Assembly (NCBI GenBank): GCA_026954325.1
Contig: JAIXKK010000183.1
Location: forward strand, 1 to 64,000
DNA: 64,000 nucleotides
Direction: 5' to 3'
Origin: Bryobacterales bacterium
GTDB taxonomy: Bacteria; Acidobacteriota; Terriglobia; Bryobacterales; Bryobacteraceae
Below the pieces are notes generated by a model that was not told the DNA's origin, did no database searches, and saw nothing but the letters and a program-made list of their open reading frames with translations. A program made the position numbers and the translations under genes. Shown one piece after another: positions 62,948 through 64,000 of the stretch. Each line of letters starts with the position of its first letter. The first letter of the stretch is position 1.

Positions 62948-62953
62948 TATAGT
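62948..62953 (+). promoter_or_regulatory. -10-like element before the DUF418 gene
   Basis: TATAGT (5 of 6) lies 5 bases before ATG 62959 with no ribosome site in between and no good -35. Confidence 0.4.
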
Positions 62954-62958
62954 AAGTC

Positions 62959-64000
62959 ATGCCAGTTTGGGAGCCGGTTCGCGATTCCGAACGCTACGCG
63001 GCCATCGACCTGCTCCGAGGTCTCGCCCTGTTCGGGGTTCTCCTCGTCAACCTGCTCTATTTCTTCCGCATTTCACTGTTCGCGCACGTCCTTGGCGCTC
63101 ATACCGCAGCCGGTTGGCCAGACCGTGCCGTGGATTGGCTTATAGCAGAGTTTGTCGAGTTCAAGGCATTCAACCTCTTCTCCCTCACCTTCGGAATCGG
63201 CGTAGCGGTGCAGGCCGAGCGCGCCGCGTCGCGCGGTGTTCCGGCCGCCAGGTTCCTTGCGCGCAGGTTCACGGTGCTGCTGCTGTTCGGCCTCTGCCAC
63301 CTCGTTTTCATCTCCAATGTCGACATCCTCGCACTGTATGCGGTGTGCGGACTTCTGCTCATTCCTTTGTTCCAACTCCCATCCGCGGTGCTATTAGGCG
63401 CGGGCGTGGCGGCCGTGTTCCTGCCGCCGCTGTTTTCCTACGGGCCGCTGTTTCCGCCGGAGCCCGTGCTCCGTGAGCACGTGGCCTCTGCGTCAAGGGT
63501 CTACGGCGAAGCTTCCTACAGCGATACGCTTTTCTTCCGCTGGCGGGAAACGCAACATCTGATTCTGCCGTTGCTGGTGGCCTCGGCGCAAAAAACACTC
63601 GGCCTGATGCTGCTTGGCGTGGCGGCATGGCGCTTCAAGGTGGTGCGGAACGCGCCGCTGCTCCGCGGAGTGCTGTCGGCTGTCTGCCTGGGTGCGGGGA
63701 TCCTCGGACTGGCATTCGAATCGCATGTGGCCCTTTCGTTCGCCTACGCGGCGGGCTTGCTGGCATGGCCGGGCGCCGGAAAGCCCGGTGTGTGGACGGC
63801 CCCGGTGGCTGCGGCCGGACGCATGGCGTTGAGCAACTACCTGATGCAATCGCTGATCTGCGTGTTTCTGTTCTACGGCTATGGCCTGGGGCTGTTCGGG
63901 CGTGTGGCTACCGCGCCCGCGGCAGGGCTGAGCCTCGCGATCTACGCGGCCCAACTCGCCTTCAGTACCTGGTGGCTGAACCGCTTCCGTTTCGGACCGT
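62959..64000 (+). CDS. DUF418-family membrane protein (3' end cut by window edge)
   Basis: At least 347 residues, open to the edge. The N-terminal DLLRGLALFGVLLVNL and the late RFRFGP (start of the FGPxEWxWR end signature) are typical of YeiB/DUF418 proteins, with about eight membrane segments. Members are inner-membrane proteins of unknown transport or enzymatic role, related to acyltransferase-type folds. Same strand as the mutases but 53 bases away with its own -10-like site. Confidence 0.85.
   Translation, partial: MPVWEPVRDSERYAAIDLLRGLALFGVLLVNLLYFFRISLFAHVLGAHTAAGWPDRAVDWLIAEFVEFKAFNLFSLTFGIGVAVQAERAASRGVPAARFLARRFTVLLLFGLCHLVFISNVDILALYAVCGLLLIPLFQLPSAVLLGAGVAAVFLPPLFSYGPLFPPEPVLREHVASASRVYGEASYSDTLFFRWRETQHLILPLLVASAQKTLGLMLLGVAAWRFKVVRNAPLLRGVLSAVCLGAGILGLAFESHVALSFAYAAGLLAWPGAGKPGVWTAPVAAAGRMALSNYLMQSLICVFLFYGYGLGLFGRVATAPAAGLSLAIYAAQLAFSTWWLNRFRFGP

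Overview
The window looks like a chromosomal stretch of a high-GC acidobacterium of the Bryobacterales/Solibacter type. Three things suggest this. A secreted NHL-repeat protein ends in the Solibacter-type C-terminal domain (TIGR03437). There is a very large Oar-like TonB-dependent receptor with an N-terminal carboxypeptidase-regulatory domain. There are also many secreted (Sec or Tat) carbohydrate-active proteins among housekeeping genes. No rRNA, tRNA, CRISPR array, intact insertion sequence or prophage was seen. The assignment is inference from gene content only.

Layout. (1) 1-10504, minus strand: a tightly packed catabolic operon headed by a ROK-family repressor, then a DapA-like lyase/aldolase, a 3-hydroxyacyl-CoA-dehydrogenase-family enzyme, an enolase-superfamily protein, a Tat-exported TIM-barrel protein, a mandelate-racemase-type enzyme, a GH38 alpha-mannosidase homologue and a gamma-glutamyltransferase cut by the window edge. 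Most junctions are ATGA overlaps or direct abutments. (2) 10791-17389, minus strand: a small membrane protein, deoB, a TlpA-like thioredoxin, a secreted protein, ruvC, yebC and hutH. (3) 17419-23774, plus strand: priA, a GNAT acetyltransferase, a zinc-ribbon protein, a ROK glucokinase, a broken amidohydrolase and a DinB protein. (4) 24030-28037: assimilatory sulfate reduction, cysD-cysN-cysH plus a TauE-type exporter; the CysN carries a decayed APS-kinase tail. (5) 28124-33487: a ROK fructokinase, glutamate dehydrogenase, and a large protein fusing two receiver domains to a PEP-synthase-type nucleotide-binding module without the rest of that enzyme. (6) 33496-46824: glycan-related genes (sialidase-like protein, TonB-dependent receptor, sorbitol-type dehydrogenase, KduD-like SDR, GH29 alpha-L-fucosidase), a DUF2103 protein, a secreted matrixin protease and the NHL/TIGR03437 protein. 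(7) 46817-56336: glpK, sthA, a 43-residue basic peptide gene, an MFS transporter, a beta-propeller protein, a lipoprotein cytochrome c, two decayed gene remnants and a histidine kinase whose phospho-acceptor His is Gln. (8) 56388-64000: a DegT aminotransferase, an S9 peptidase, a CBM9-like protein, two tandem phosphohexomutases and a DUF418 membrane protein cut by the edge.

Taken together the window encodes uptake and breakdown of sugars and sugar acids released from glycans (mannosidase, sialidase-like and fucosidase activities, outer-membrane import, two sugar kinases, sugar dehydrogenases), sulfate assimilation through APS, and DNA repair/housekeeping. The least ordinary items are the REC-REC-nucleotide-binding fusion, the pseudo-histidine kinase, the vestigial CysC tail, the degenerate metal sites in operon 1, the small basic ORF, and a recurring -10-like hexamer placed 5-9 bases before many start codons, which hints at leaderless transcription.
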